From assembly GCF_014466955.1 (NCBI RefSeq), contig NZ_AP023396.1:124001-188000 (forward strand): a stretch of DNA of 64,000 bases, written 5' to 3'. This DNA comes from Nocardia wallacei (GTDB lineage: Bacteria; Actinomycetota; Actinomycetes; Mycobacteriales; Mycobacteriaceae). Positions 1 through 11,262 of the stretch are shown piece by piece. The translations under genes and the position numbers were made by a program. The stretch's first letter is position 1. Each line of letters starts with the position of its first letter. The notes below the pieces were generated by a model that was given only the letters and a program-made list of their open reading frames with translations, was not told the DNA's origin and ran no database searches.

Positions 1-194
1 AGCGGCAGGACGACATCCGGCGCGGAGGCCAGCGCCACCTCGGCGAGTTGCGCTGGGATCGCCGCGAGATTGCTTTCGTTGGCCGAGTGGTAGTCGGGCG
101 AGTGGCGCAGGACGAGACCCGCGAGCGGCGCGGTGACCACCAGGGTGGCCACCACCGGAAGAATGTACGGGCGTTTCGGTCTGCGATACGGCAC
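1..194 (-). CDS. Secreted or membrane-anchored protein, N-terminal fragment (possible PGRP-type amidase)
   Basis: Only the first 64 codons are in the window. The GTG start (complement 192-194) is preceded by a good purine-rich ribosome site, AGGGGAGAG. The product opens with a basic stretch (YRRPKRP), then a hydrophobic segment at about residues 11-28, which is a signal peptide or anchor. The rest continues off the left edge. The gene diverges from the SpoIID-like gene across a 225 bp region holding GTCACA repeats. In M. tuberculosis the corresponding place beyond glf is occupied by Rv3811, a peptidoglycan-recognition-type amidase, so that is the leading guess. It rests on synteny only; no catalytic motif is visible in this fragment. 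Confidence 0.5.
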   Translation of the reverse strand, partial: MPYRRPKRPYILPVVATLVVTAPLAGLVLRHSPDYHSANESNLAAIPAQLAEVALASAPDVVLP

Positions 195-265
195 GAGCCT
201 CTCCCCTTCAGGTAGAACCGTTGGCCGTCAACTCCGGAACAGGGTTGATTCCTGACGGAACAATG

Positions 266-289
266 GTCACACTAGTCACAATCTTCACA
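266..289 (+). promoter_or_regulatory. GTCACA direct-repeat array (MtrA-like box)
   Basis: Three hexamers lie in phase with a 9 bp period: GTCACA at 266-271, GTCACA at 275-280 and TTCACA (one mismatch) at 284-289. The known MtrA response-regulator box of mycobacteria and relatives is a GTCACA pair with the same 3 bp spacing. It sits between a divergent secreted-protein gene and a SpoIID-like wall protein gene, the kind of target MtrA controls. Binding is inferred. Confidence 0.5.
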
Positions 290-419
290 AATCTAAACCT
301 TCAGTTGAGGATTAGAGGTAGGTAGCTCGAATGTAGCTTCCAAATAGCCGCACAGCGGGCAGGACATGCCGAACGGAACCGACCGGTAGGGCCCGCCCGC
401 GAAACCCGTGGGAGTGCAC

Positions 420-1913
420 ATGGCAGGCGGAAGACGACGGTGGATCGCGGTACCGCGGCGGGGCGAGTTGTCGCGCCGCCGCCGACGGCGACACGCCGTG
501 GGAGCGGGACTGGTCGTGCTGACCCTGACGGGTGGCACGGTCGTGCTGACCGCGACCTGGCCCGATGGTTCCGCGCCGTACCGGCCGCTCGCCGGTATCG
601 GACACGGCCGGGGGATGAGTCAGGTCGGCGCGTTCGACCAGGCGCTGGCCGGCGCCGCGGCCGAGGACATCCTGGCGCACTATTATCCGGGCGCCGTGCT
701 GGGCACGATCGCGCCGACCACCGTCGGCGTCCGGTTGACGGCCGACGACAACGAGACCCTCGACGTCTTCTCCGACGCCGGGCTGACGGTCGCCGATCGG
801 CGGGTCGTTCCCGGCCAGGCCGCGCACCTCACGCCGATGCCCGACGGCGGCGCCGCCGTCGTGATCACGGCCGGTTGCGACGGCGACGTGATCTGGCAGG
901 GCGCCACGGCCGATCCGTGGGCCTACCCGGTCGTGCCCGGCACCGACCGTCCGGCGGCCGAGCATCTGAAGGTCTGCGGCGGGGGCACCTATCGCGGCGC
1001 CCTCGGTGTCGCGCTGGAGAACGGCGAGGCCCGCACCGTCAATCAGGTCGACGTCGACGATTACCTGATGGGCGTGGTCCCGGCCGAGATGCAGGCCAAC
1101 TGGGCCGACCAGGGCGGCGCGGAAGCGCTGCGCGCACAGGCGATCGCGGCCCGCTCCTATGCCCTGGCCGAGCAGCGCTACCCCTACGCCCAGACCTGCG
1201 ACATCACCGACTGCCAGGTCTACCCCGGCACCGAGAAGGAGGATCCGCGGGCGGCCGAGGCGGTCCGCGCCACCTCGGGCCGAGTGTTGTTGCGCGACGG
1301 GCGAATTCTGCGCACCGAGTACTCGGCGGCCCCGGGCGGCGGGCAGCCGATCGATATCGGCACCCTCGAGGTCGGTCCGAGCCCCGACGAACTTGCCCCC
1401 GCCCCCGCCCCGCCACCCCGCGACGACTACGGCCAGCAGGCTGTGCGCGGCAACAGCGTCATCGACGTCGAGTACGCCGAGACCGGCGGCGCGGCCGGAC
1501 CACTCGGCGCGGCGCGCGGCCCGGAGTCGTTGCTACCCGGCCGAATCGGGACCTACCGCATGTTCGACAACGGCGTCATCATCGCTACCCCGGTCCTCGG
1601 CGCCCGCGTCGTCGACTTCGCCACCCTGCTCCAGGTGGCGCCGGAGGTCCAGGAAGGTGGTCACTTCCCCCGATCCGGCGGTACGGCCCCACCCAATACG
1701 GCCCCACCCAATACGGCCTCGACCCCCACGCCTCGTCCGACCGTCCTCCCGGACCAGGCAGTGCAACTACCGCAGCACGCCGGTCCCGTCCCCGACGTCG
1801 ATGCCGAGCCCCCGCCACCGTCGGCGGAGGCGGACGGCGTTCCGGCAGCGGCGTCGGAGTATCCGGAACCCCCTGTGGGAATTCCGGCACCCGCGGGCCC
1901 GGCGGGAGGGTAG
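420..1913 (+). CDS. SpoIID/LytB-domain secreted protein with LGFP-like segment and Pro-rich tail
   Basis: The start is taken as ATG 420, preceded by GGAG at 411-414; a GTG at 408 is in frame but has no clear ribosome site. The 497-residue product has an Arg-rich N-terminus, a hydrophobic signal or anchor (about residues 24-43), then SpoIID-domain signatures: GHGRGMSQVGA near residue 58, a YLMGVVPAEM block near 215 and an ALRAQAIAARSYA block near 237. In SpoIID proper this domain is a lytic transglycosylase acting on denuded glycan; in actinobacteria the role is less defined. Residues about 350-390 resemble an LGFP wall-binding repeat. The last 75 residues are Pro/Ala-rich, with a 15 bp tandem duplication near 1683-1712. 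It probably acts outside the membrane on peptidoglycan. Confidence 0.85.
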   Translation: MAGGRRRWIAVPRRGELSRRRRRRHAVGAGLVVLTLTGGTVVLTATWPDGSAPYRPLAGIGHGRGMSQVGAFDQALAGAAAEDILAHYYPGAVLGTIAPTTVGVRLTADDNETLDVFSDAGLTVADRRVVPGQAAHLTPMPDGGAAVVITAGCDGDVIWQGATADPWAYPVVPGTDRPAAEHLKVCGGGTYRGALGVALENGEARTVNQVDVDDYLMGVVPAEMQANWADQGGAEALRAQAIAARSYALAEQRYPYAQTCDITDCQVYPGTEKEDPRAAEAVRATSGRVLLRDGRILRTEYSAAPGGGQPIDIGTLEVGPSPDELAPAPAPPPRDDYGQQAVRGNSVIDVEYAETGGAAGPLGAARGPESLLPGRIGTYRMFDNGVIIATPVLGARVVDFATLLQVAPEVQEGGHFPRSGGTAPPNTAPPNTASTPTPRPTVLPDQAVQLPQHAGPVPDVDAEPPPPSAEADGVPAAASEYPEPPVGIPAPAGPAGG

Positions 1914-2330
1914 TCAGCTCAGGGATGTGTCGCCGAGGGACTCGGCGAGTTCGCGTAGGAGGGCGCCCAGTTGGTCGAGTTTTTCGCGGTTCATGCCGCC
2001 GAGGACGCGGATCTGGTTGTCGACATGTAGTGGCATGAGGCGGTCGATGAGTTCGCGGCCCTCGTCGGTGAGGCGGATGCGGACGGTGCGGCGGTCCTTC
2101 GGGTCGGCCGCGCGCACTACCAGGCCCTTGGCGGCCATGCGGTCGATGCGGTTGGTGATGGCGCCCGAGGTCACCATGGTGGCCTTGATCAGCGCGCCGG
2201 CGGTGAGCCCGGCGTCGCCGCCGGAGCGGCGCAGCGTCGTCAGCACGTCGAACTCCCATTCCTCGAGGTCGTAGCGCGCGAAGAATTCCTTGATCTCCCG
2301 CTCGACCACCCGGCTCAGGCGTTTGAGCAC
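1914..2330 (-). CDS. MarR-family transcriptional regulator
   Basis: The product has the MarR winged-helix layout: an N-terminal helix (KRLSRVVEREIKEFF), a helix-turn-helix (LTAGALIKATMVTSGAITNRI) and the wing DPKDRRTVRIRLTDEG, followed by a C-terminal dimerisation helix. The start is uncertain. The reading frame is open up to 2498, but the only plausible in-frame GTG downstream of the divergent promoter region is at complement 2328-2330, giving 138 residues; its ribosome site is weak. It is transcribed away from the MerR/TipA-type gene and shares a 130 bp regulatory region with it. Its stop codon abuts the stop of the convergent SpoIID-like gene. Confidence 0.8.
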   Translation of the reverse strand: MLKRLSRVVEREIKEFFARYDLEEWEFDVLTTLRRSGGDAGLTAGALIKATMVTSGAITNRIDRMAAKGLVVRAADPKDRRTVRIRLTDEGRELIDRLMPLHVDNQIRVLGGMNREKLDQLGALLRELAESLGDTSLS

Positions 2331-2407
2331 CGGCTGGCCCCGCTGGTCTGGGGTTCCGCCTACGCCGTCACCTCCGAATTCGGATACTGAAAGGAAAAGG
2401 CTTGACC

Positions 2408-2422
2408 TTGACGTAGCGTCAA
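2408..2422 (+). promoter_or_regulatory. Inverted repeat TTGACG-TAG-CGTCAA, probable MerR/TipA operator
   Basis: A perfect 6-3-6 inverted repeat, TTGACGTAGCGTCAA, lies 42 bp upstream of the MerR/TipA-type gene start at 2464. MerR activators bind dyads inside promoters with long spacers, and this motif looks like actinobacterial MerR sites. The divergent MarR gene could be controlled from the same place. Confidence 0.6.
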
Positions 2423-2463
2423 CTCGCAAGGTGGAGGAGTCGACGCGGACGAGAGGAGCAGCG

Positions 2464-3237
2464 GTGGCCGGGGCGAAGGGCCGCAACGAATGGTCCATTC
2501 AGGAACTGGCGAAGGCGGCCGGTACCACGAGCCGGACGCTGCGCCATTACGGCGAACTGGGCCTGTTGTCGCCCAGCCGGATCGGGGCCAACGGATACCG
2601 CTACTACGACCAAGGCTCCCTCGTGCGGTTGCAACGGATCCTGCTGCTGCGGGAACTCGGCCTCGGCCTGCCGGTCATCGCCGAAGTGCTTGCGGGAGAA
2701 CAGGATGCGGCGGCCGCGCTGCGGACGCATCTGGATCTGCTGCACCAGGAGCAGGACCGGATCGGCCGGCTGATCGCGTCGGTGCACACCACATTGCGCA
2801 AGACGGAAGCAGGTGAGCCACTCATGGCAGACGAGGTATTCGACGGTTTCGACCACACGCAGTACAAGGACGAGGTGATCGAACGCTGGGGCAAGGACGC
2901 CTACGAGCAGGGCGATCGCTGGTGGCGGTCGCTCGGCGAGGCCGGCAAGCAGGAGTTCCTCCGGACCCAGGTCGAGATCGCCACCGACTACGGCAAGGCG
3001 CACCGCGCGGGCCTCGCGCCCGGCAGCGCCGAGGTGCTGGCCATCACCCAGCGCCACTACGACTGGGTGACGACCGGCTGGCAGGGCACGTGCCCGAACC
3101 GGGAGTACTTCACCAACCTCGGTGAAATGTACGTCGCCGACCCGCGTTTCGGCGCCAACTACGACAAGCACGGCGCGGGTACGGCCGAGTTCGTCCGCGA
3201 CGCCATGCGCGCCTACGCCGAAGCCCGGCTGTCGTAG
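2464..3237 (+). CDS. MerR-family regulator with TipAS antibiotic-sensing domain
   Basis: The start GTG 2464 follows AGAGGAGC, and translation from here matches the usual N-terminus of MerR proteins (WSIQELAKAAGTTSRTLRHY). Residues about 10-80 form the MerR winged helix, with the GYRYYD wing; a long dimerisation helix follows. From about residue 115 to the C-terminus it matches the TipAS fold (an EVIERWGKDAYEQGDRWW block, then a QRHYDWV block), which in Streptomyces TipAL binds thiopeptides covalently through a cysteine. One cysteine is visible, in the TCPNREY block. Length 257 matches TipAL. It probably activates its own promoter through the upstream dyad. Confidence 0.88.
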   Translation: MAGAKGRNEWSIQELAKAAGTTSRTLRHYGELGLLSPSRIGANGYRYYDQGSLVRLQRILLLRELGLGLPVIAEVLAGEQDAAAALRTHLDLLHQEQDRIGRLIASVHTTLRKTEAGEPLMADEVFDGFDHTQYKDEVIERWGKDAYEQGDRWWRSLGEAGKQEFLRTQVEIATDYGKAHRAGLAPGSAEVLAITQRHYDWVTTGWQGTCPNREYFTNLGEMYVADPRFGANYDKHGAGTAEFVRDAMRAYAEARLS

Positions 3238-3266
3238 GCGGACTCGAGCCCGGTCCGGAACATCCC

Positions 3267-3302
3267 GCGAGCGCCCGCACGATTCGTCGTGCGGGCGCTC
3301 GC
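3267..3302 (+). terminator. Strong hairpin terminator after the MerR/TipA gene
   Basis: A perfect 16 bp stem (3267-3282 with 3287-3302) closes a TTCG tetraloop 29 bp after the MerR/TipA-type stop codon. No long T-run follows, which is common for actinobacterial hairpins. Confidence 0.75.
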
Positions 3303-3358
3303 CGTATCGCCGACACGGCCGGTAGAGTTCCCGCCCGAGTGCAGAAGGGGGAGCGTCG

Positions 3359-3883
3359 TTGCATCAGCCATACGGTCACCAGGAGTATCCGGCACACGGC
3401 TATCCGCAGCCGGGCTACGGCTATCCGCAGCCGATGTACCAGCCACCGGCGAGCGGCGGGACCGCGATCACGGCGGGCATTCTCGCGATTGTGCTCGCGC
3501 TGACCGGAATACTCGGGGTGCTCACCTCGATCGGCGTGGGTCACGACCAGTACTACCGGGAACATGCGGGCGAGGAGGTCCGCAACCTGTTCTACGTCTC
3601 CGCGGCAGTCGAGGGCGGCATCGTCGCGCTGCTGCTCCTCGGCGGCATTCTGCTGATGAATCACAAGAATGCCGGTCGGATCATCCTGATCATCCTCGCC
3701 TCCCTCGGCCTGCTCGGCGGCTTCGCCGGCACCATCGCCGGAATCCTGTCCCCGCTCCCGGCCGCCGCGATCCCGGGTGTCATCGGCGTACTCGTCACCG
3801 TCCTCCTCCTGGCCCTGACCCTGGCGGGCTCCACCAAGCGCTGGTGCGCGCAGGGTCGCCACGCGCCCTATCCGTATTACTGA
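3359..3883 (+). CDS. Small polytopic membrane protein with Pro/Tyr-rich N-terminus
   Basis: The probable start is TTG 3359, 6 nt after AAGGGGGAG. The 174-residue product opens with a Gly/Pro/Tyr/Gln-rich cytosolic tail (PYGHQEYPAHGYPQPGYGYP), then four predicted membrane segments at about residues 37-58, 80-101, 103-125 and 132-152. It ends in PYPYY, as does the next gene product. I do not recognise a named family; Pro/Tyr-rich membrane proteins of this build are common in Nocardia and Rhodococcus. The 12 bp gap to its paralogue suggests co-transcription. Confidence 0.72.
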   Translation: MHQPYGHQEYPAHGYPQPGYGYPQPMYQPPASGGTAITAGILAIVLALTGILGVLTSIGVGHDQYYREHAGEEVRNLFYVSAAVEGGIVALLLLGGILLMNHKNAGRIILIILASLGLLGGFAGTIAGILSPLPAAAIPGVIGVLVTVLLLALTLAGSTKRWCAQGRHAPYPYY

Positions 3884-3895
3884 CGGGGACCCGGT

Positions 3896-4390
3896 ATGGC
3901 ATGTCCGTACGGCCCGCCCGTTTATGTGTACGTGCAGCCGAAACCCGGTGGGGGAACAGCCATTACCGGCGGGATTCTGGCATTGCTGCAGGGATTGCTG
4001 CTCGGTTTCCTGGCGGTGGCTTTCGCTATGTCGGCCGACGATATCGGCTCGATGGTGGCGGTAGGGACGTTCGTCTCGGTCGTGGGCACTATCAGCGGGT
4101 TCTATCTGGTCGAATCGATCATGCTGTTCTGCCGGCGTGCCGCGGGCCGGGTGCTGGTCATCGCGGCGGCGACGCTGGCCATTGTCGGCATCACGAGCCT
4201 CGCCCTCGGCGCGCTGTTCGTCAGCGGCATGGAGAAATCCGACGTGGCGCCCGCCAGCATCTTCGTGTCGATCGTCTTCGCGATCGAGTTGCTCACCCTG
4301 TGCCTCGCGGCCGCGGGTTCGACCGGACGGTGGATCGCGGCGCGCCGGACGGCCGGGCAGCCACCGGCGCCGCCCTATCCGTATTACTGA
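3896..4390 (+). CDS. Small polytopic membrane protein, tandem paralogue
   Basis: A 164-residue protein with the same plan as its upstream neighbour: a short Pro/Tyr N-terminus (CPYGPPVYVYVQPKPGGGTAITGGI), four membrane segments and the identical PYPYY C-terminus. GGGTAITGGILA here matches GGTAITAGILA in the neighbour, so the two are tandem duplicates. Function unknown. It lies 61 bp upstream of glf, but glf seems to have its own promoter. Confidence 0.72.
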   Translation: MACPYGPPVYVYVQPKPGGGTAITGGILALLQGLLLGFLAVAFAMSADDIGSMVAVGTFVSVVGTISGFYLVESIMLFCRRAAGRVLVIAAATLAIVGITSLALGALFVSGMEKSDVAPASIFVSIVFAIELLTLCLAAAGSTGRWIAARRTAGQPPAPPYPYY

Positions 4391-4406
4391 CGGGCGAGAT
4401 TACTGA

Positions 4407-7584
<3,178 letters not shown>

Positions 7585-7588
<4 letters not shown>

Positions 7589-8178
7589 CAGCGGCAGTAC
7601 CGGAGTCGGCCGACGCGCCGCATCTGCACGTCGTGCCCGAACCCGTCGCCTCGCCCGCCGAGGTCAAGATCATAAACGCGGTGCAGGGCACCATCGGCGC
7701 CAACCCGGCGGTGATCAAGGCGGCTCGGGGACTGTCGCACTTCGGGGAGCATTCGCTGGGCTGGATGGGCATCGGCGCCGCCGGTGCGTTGCTGGACAAG
7801 CCGCGCCGACGGCAGTGGGCCGGGGTCGCCGTCGGCGCCTTCGGGGCGCACGCCGCGTCGGTGATCATCAAGCGAATCGTCCGCCGCCCGCGCCCGCACC
7901 ACCCGTCGGTGCAGGTCAACGTGTCGACGCCGAGCAAACTGAGCTTCCCGTCGTCGCACGCGACCTCCACGACCGCGGCGGCGGTATTGCTCGGCAGACT
8001 GACCGGGCTACCCTTGCCTGCGGTGCTCGTGCCGCCGATGCTGCTGTCCCGGATCGTGCTCGGGGTGCACTACCCCTCGGATGTGCTCGCCGGGTCCGCG
8101 CTGGGTGCCGCGTCCGCAGCCGCCGTGCTCGCCGCCGAAAAGAGAACCCGTGACCGCACAGGAAAGAACCCTCGTTGA
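7585..8178 (+). CDS. PAP2-type decaprenylphosphoryl-phosphoribose phosphatase (Rv3807c-like)
   Basis: A 197-residue membrane protein of the phosphatidic acid phosphatase 2 superfamily. All three catalytic motifs are visible: KRIVRRPRP, PSSHAT with its catalytic histidine, and SRIVLGVHYPSD. By position and family it dephosphorylates decaprenylphosphoryl-5-phosphoribose after UbiA, before DprE1/DprE2 epimerise it. ATG 7585 overlaps the glfT2 stop by 4 nt, and the stop lies 1 nt before the ubiA ATG, as expected for a coupled operon. It is longer at the N-terminus than a minimal PAP2 core, with a polar leader of about 45 residues. Confidence 0.9.
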
Positions 8179-8179
8179 T

Positions 8180-9112
8180 ATGAGTGAAGAGCCGACCAGC
8201 GTCGACCTGGACGAGGCCGTCATCAAAGGTCCGCCGAAGACCCTGGCCGGCGGCCTGGTCAAGGCGATGCGGCCGCGCCAGTGGGTGAAGAACGTCCTGG
8301 TGCTGGCGGCTCCGCTGGCGGCGGGCAAGGACGCGGTCTCGAGCGCTTCGGTGCTGGGCCACGTCGGGATCGCGTTCGTGGTGTTCTGCCTGGCGGCATC
8401 GGGTATCTACCTGATCAACGACGCGAAGGACGTGGAGGCCGACCGGGCGCACCCGACCAAACGTTACCGGCCGATCGCGGCCGGTGTCGTCCCGGTCAAT
8501 CTCGCCTACCTGCTGGCGGTCGTGCTGCTGGTCGGTTCCGTCGCGATCTCGTTCGCGGCGTCGTGGCATCTGGCCGTGGTGATGGCGGTCTACATCGGCA
8601 TCCAGCTGGCCTACTGCTTCGGTCTCAAGCACCAGGCGGTGCTCGACATCTCCATCGTGTCGTCGGGCTTCCTGCTGCGCGCGGTCGCCGGTGGCGCCGC
8701 GGCGAGTATCGAACTGTCGCAATGGTTCCTGCTGATCATGGCGTTCGGCTCGCTGTTCATGGCGGCCGGAAAGCGGTACGCGGAGTTGAAGATCGCGCTC
8801 GACACGGGTGCGAAGATCCGCAAGTCGCTGCAGTACTACACGCCCACCTACCTACGCTTCATCTGGACGCTGTCGGCGACCGCGGTCGTCGTGTTCTACG
8901 GGCTGTGGGCATTTCAGCAACAGCAGTTCAAGGACACCCAGTGGTATGCGATCTCGATGATTCCGTTTACGATCGCAATCCTGCGTTACGCGGTCGACGT
9001 CGATGGCGGCGAGGCCGGTGAACCCGAAGAGATCGCGCTGGGGGACCGCATATTGCAGCTCCTGGCCATCGCCTGGATCGGAGCGGTAGGTGTCGCTGTC
9101 TATCTCGCCTGA
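8180..9112 (+). CDS. ubiA: Decaprenyl-phosphate phosphoribosyltransferase (DPPR synthase, UbiA family)
   Basis: Transfers phosphoribose from PRPP to decaprenyl phosphate, the committed step to the arabinan donor. The 310-residue product aligns closely with Rv3806c from memory: MRPRQWVKNVLVLAAPLA near the N-terminus, the UbiA metal-binding NDxxD motif (IYLINDAKDVEADRAHPTKR, with D81, D84 and D88) and the YCFGLKHQAV and LLIMAFGSLFMAAGKRYAELK blocks. ATG 8180 gives the family N-terminus; a GTG at 8150 is in frame and would add 10 residues. Multiple membrane helices. It overlaps the aftB start by 23 nt. Confidence 0.95.
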   Translation: MSEEPTSVDLDEAVIKGPPKTLAGGLVKAMRPRQWVKNVLVLAAPLAAGKDAVSSASVLGHVGIAFVVFCLAASGIYLINDAKDVEADRAHPTKRYRPIAAGVVPVNLAYLLAVVLLVGSVAISFAASWHLAVVMAVYIGIQLAYCFGLKHQAVLDISIVSSGFLLRAVAGGAAASIELSQWFLLIMAFGSLFMAAGKRYAELKIALDTGAKIRKSLQYYTPTYLRFIWTLSATAVVVFYGLWAFQQQQFKDTQWYAISMIPFTIAILRYAVDVDGGEAGEPEEIALGDRILQLLAIAWIGAVGVAVYLA

Positions 9113-11081
9113 CGAGAGGCTGGGAGCGGGAAAAGAGCGCGAAGAGGGTCCGCCGACCAGCACGCTGGCGGTCGGCGAGGGAGAGCGGGAGGCGAGCGCC
9201 TCCCGCTTCGCGCGACTGTCCCGAGCCGTCTTCGTCGGTGGGGTAGCCCTCACCGTGGTCCTGTTCGCGGCCGGCGCCTGGCAACGGCGCTGGATCGCCG
9301 ACGACGGACTCATCGTGTTGCGCACCGTGCGCAACCTGCTGGCCGGCAACGGGCCGGTATTCAACGCGGGCGAGCGGGTGGAGACCAACACCAGCGCCGC
9401 GTGGACCTATGTCGTGTGGTTCTTCAGCTGGATCACCCAGGCCCGGCTGGAGTACGTGGTGCTCGGCGTGGCGCTGGGGTTGTCGCTGCTGGCGGTCCTG
9501 TTCGCCATGCTCGGCTCGGCTCGGCTGTGGGGCGGCGCCTCGGGTCAGCTGCTGCTGCCGGCGGGTGCGCTGGTCTACGTGGCCGTGCCGCCCGCCCGCG
9601 ACTACGCCACCTCGGGGCTGGAGAACTGCCTGGTCATCTTCTGGCTGGGCGTGCTGTGGTACCTGCTGATGCGCTGGAGCCGGGCCGAGCGGCCCGGTCT
9701 CGCAAGTTTTCTCGGCCTGGTCTTCTGGGCCGGGCTGTCGTGGCTGGTGCGCCCCGAGATCACCGTGCTGGGCGGCCTGGCCCTGCTGCTGGTCTTCTGC
9801 GCGCCGATGCCGCGAACCCGGCTGCGGCCCATCGTCGTTCGGGCGCTGCTGGTCGTGGTCGGCGGCGCGGTGCCGCTGGGCTATCAGATCTGGCGGATGG
9901 GCTACTACGGCCTGCCCTATCCGAACACCGCGGTCGCCAAGGAGGCCGGCGGCGCCAAGTGGAGGCAGGGCCTGGTCTACCTGTGGGACCTCGTCGGTCC
10001 GTACTTCCTGTGGGTGCCGCTGCTGGTGCTGGCGGCGATCGCCGTCTTCTCTCTGCGGACCCGGCGCGGGTCGGCCCCGCCGTCCGCGCGTGATTCCGCC
10101 GAAACCACCCGGCTGCGTGCGCTGCAGCGGCGGCTGCGCACGCCCGGCGCGGTGGTCACGCTGATGCTCGTCGGCGGGCTGCTGCTGGTGGTGTTCAACA
10201 TCCGGGTCGGCGGCGACTTCATGCACGGCCGCATGCTGCTGCCGCAGCTGTTCATCCTGCTGTTGCCGGTCGCCGTGCTGCCGGTGCGCCTGCCCGGCGA
10301 CGCCGTCGCGGAGCGGGGCGTACGCGGACTGACGCGGTGGTCGATCGCGCTGCCACTGGTGGCGTGGGTGGTGACGATGGGCTGGGCGCTGTTCGCCGCC
10401 GACACCGTCGCCAACACCTCCGGCAGCCAGCTCAGCGCCACCGGCATCGTGGACGAGCGGATCTACTACGTGCTCAACAGCGGTCACGACCATCCCGTGC
10501 TGGCCGAGGACTATCTGGACTACCCGCGGATGCGCGCGATGGTGGAGGCCATCGAGAACAGCCCGAACGGCGGGCTGCTGATCAATTCGCCGTCGTTCAT
10601 GATGTGGTACGTCGCGCCGCCGCCGCTGCCGATCCCCGAGGGCGGCTACGGCCACACCGTCTACTTCCTGAATCTGGGAATGACGAGTATGAACGTTCCG
10701 TTGGATGTGCGCGTGCTCGATCAGGAGGGCCTGGCCTACCCGTTGGCCGCGCACACCGATCGGCTCGTCGACGGCCGCATCGGCCACGACAAGAACCTCT
10801 ACTCGGACTGGGTGGTCGTCGACGCCGGCATGGTCGACCGGCATCCGTGGATGCCGTGGTTCATGGACGAGAAGTGGGTGATCCAGGCCCGGACCGCGCT
10901 GAGCTGCCCCGCCACCCAGGATCTGCTGGCGTCCTATCGCGCGCCGCTCACCGTCGACCGTTTCAAGCACAACATCATCCAGGCCCTGCATTTCTCGAAG
11001 TACCGTATCGAGCGGGTGCCGAAGTACGAGATCCAACGCTGTGGCCTGGTGGACCCGATTCCACCCGTGGTACCTAACTAG
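9090..11081 (+). CDS. aftB: Arabinofuranosyltransferase AftB
   Basis: GT-C enzyme that adds terminal beta-1,2 arabinofuranose from decaprenyl-phospho-arabinose on the outer face, creating the sites that are mycolylated. The 663-residue product (Rv3805c is about 627) has a charged cytosolic leader, about ten membrane helices to residue 440, and a soluble C-terminal domain. The first extracytoplasmic loop carries the acidic GT-C signature (RRWIADDGLIVLRTVRNLL) followed by ETNTSAAWTYVVW. The start GTG 9090 lies inside ubiA; GGAGCGG lies just upstream. It is the last gene of the glf operon, directly before the mycolyltransferase genes that act on its product. Confidence 0.92.
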   Translation: MSLSISPDERLGAGKEREEGPPTSTLAVGEGEREASASRFARLSRAVFVGGVALTVVLFAAGAWQRRWIADDGLIVLRTVRNLLAGNGPVFNAGERVETNTSAAWTYVVWFFSWITQARLEYVVLGVALGLSLLAVLFAMLGSARLWGGASGQLLLPAGALVYVAVPPARDYATSGLENCLVIFWLGVLWYLLMRWSRAERPGLASFLGLVFWAGLSWLVRPEITVLGGLALLLVFCAPMPRTRLRPIVVRALLVVVGGAVPLGYQIWRMGYYGLPYPNTAVAKEAGGAKWRQGLVYLWDLVGPYFLWVPLLVLAAIAVFSLRTRRGSAPPSARDSAETTRLRALQRRLRTPGAVVTLMLVGGLLLVVFNIRVGGDFMHGRMLLPQLFILLLPVAVLPVRLPGDAVAERGVRGLTRWSIALPLVAWVVTMGWALFAADTVANTSGSQLSATGIVDERIYYVLNSGHDHPVLAEDYLDYPRMRAMVEAIENSPNGGLLINSPSFMMWYVAPPPLPIPEGGYGHTVYFLNLGMTSMNVPLDVRVLDQEGLAYPLAAHTDRLVDGRIGHDKNLYSDWVVVDAGMVDRHPWMPWFMDEKWVIQARTALSCPATQDLLASYRAPLTVDRFKHNIIQALHFSKYRIERVPKYEIQRCGLVDPIPPVVPN

Positions 11082-11262
11082 CGCGGTACCGATATCACAG
11101 TTGTTTTGGCCACTCTGTCTCGATTTGGTAACGCCGCAGCGGTACCGAAGCGATAGGCTCCCATGAGTACGTCCGTCGTGGGCGCGTCGTGGTATGCGTT
11201 GCGACGAGGGATCCGCAAGAAGCGGCCGAGCCCGGCCGCACAAGGGAAAGGCCGAACAGAAT

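Noticed and set aside
408..419. Upstream GTG start for the SpoIID-like gene
   Set aside because: GGAG at 411-414 is correctly placed for ATG 420 and would lie inside the gene if GTG 408 were used.
1683..1712. 15 bp tandem duplication in the SpoIID-like gene as a mobile or regulatory element
   Set aside because: Two copies only, in frame, in a Pro-rich tail; ordinary low-complexity expansion.
8150..8179. Alternative GTG start for ubiA
   Set aside because: ATG 8180 gives the N-terminus seen in Rv3806c and avoids a 29 nt overlap with the PAP2 gene; kept only as a possibility.
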